Shown in pieces: positions 5,783 through 5,809 of a stretch of DNA of 5,809 nucleotides. Positions within the stretch are counted from its first letter, which is position 1; each line of letters opens with the position of its first letter. The stretch covers positions 1 through 5,809 of the forward strand of contig JAKAPB010000152.1 of assembly GCA_021823045.1 (NCBI GenBank), written 5' to 3'. The notes beneath the pieces were generated by a model that was given only the letters and a program-made list of their open reading frames with translations, was not told where the DNA came from and did no database searches. Origin of the DNA: Actinomycetes bacterium (GTDB lineage: Bacteria > Actinomycetota > Acidimicrobiia > Acidimicrobiales > Acidimicrobiaceae). The position numbers were made by a program, and so were the translations under genes.

Positions 5783-5809
5783 AGCGGCAACATCTTGCGA
5801 TCCATCTTC

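Noticed and set aside
5783..5809. Tail of scpA upstream of scpB
   Set aside because: Expected from conserved gene order, but only 27 nt are visible; two other frames could each give an overlapping C-terminus, and none is recognisable as ScpA.

Overview
The window looks like ordinary chromosome from an actinobacterium of intermediate GC content (roughly half G+C by eye). The taxonomic clues are an HtpX protease followed by a PspAB-type protein, a pairing I associate with Actinomycetota, and an scpB-rluB pair next to a Bacillus-type (AroH) chorismate mutase. The AroH sequence reminds me of Acidimicrobiia, but that is an impression from memory and not a placement.

Left part, plus strand: the window opens inside htpX, a membrane zinc protease lacking only its N-terminus. 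After a 136-nt gap comes pspAB, a small protein of the PspA-associated group. Together they suggest an envelope-stress or membrane quality-control locus whose PspA partner, if it exists, lies off the left edge or elsewhere.

Right part, minus strand, in order of transcription: scpB (chromosome-condensation accessory protein, nearly at the right edge), rluB (23S rRNA pseudouridine synthase, overlapping scpB by 8 nt), a pirin-family cupin protein, aroH (monofunctional chorismate mutase) and aroA (EPSP synthase). scpB-rluB looks like a translationally coupled pair. Gaps of 74, 61 and 60 nt separate the next genes. They could form one long operon or be split by internal promoters; a possible leaderless promoter sits directly in front of aroH. 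AroA and AroH act on either side of chorismate synthase (AroC), which is not in the window.

The two blocks converge with stop codons only 1 nt apart (position 1560), so there is no intergenic room for a terminator. No tRNA, rRNA, CRISPR array, insertion sequence, prophage gene or large repeat was found. No non-coding stretch exceeds 136 nt. I see no new multi-gene system. The points worth a second look are small-scale: start-site choices, a possible leaderless promoter, intragenic perfect inverted repeats, and the pirin gene sitting inside an otherwise conventional neighbourhood.
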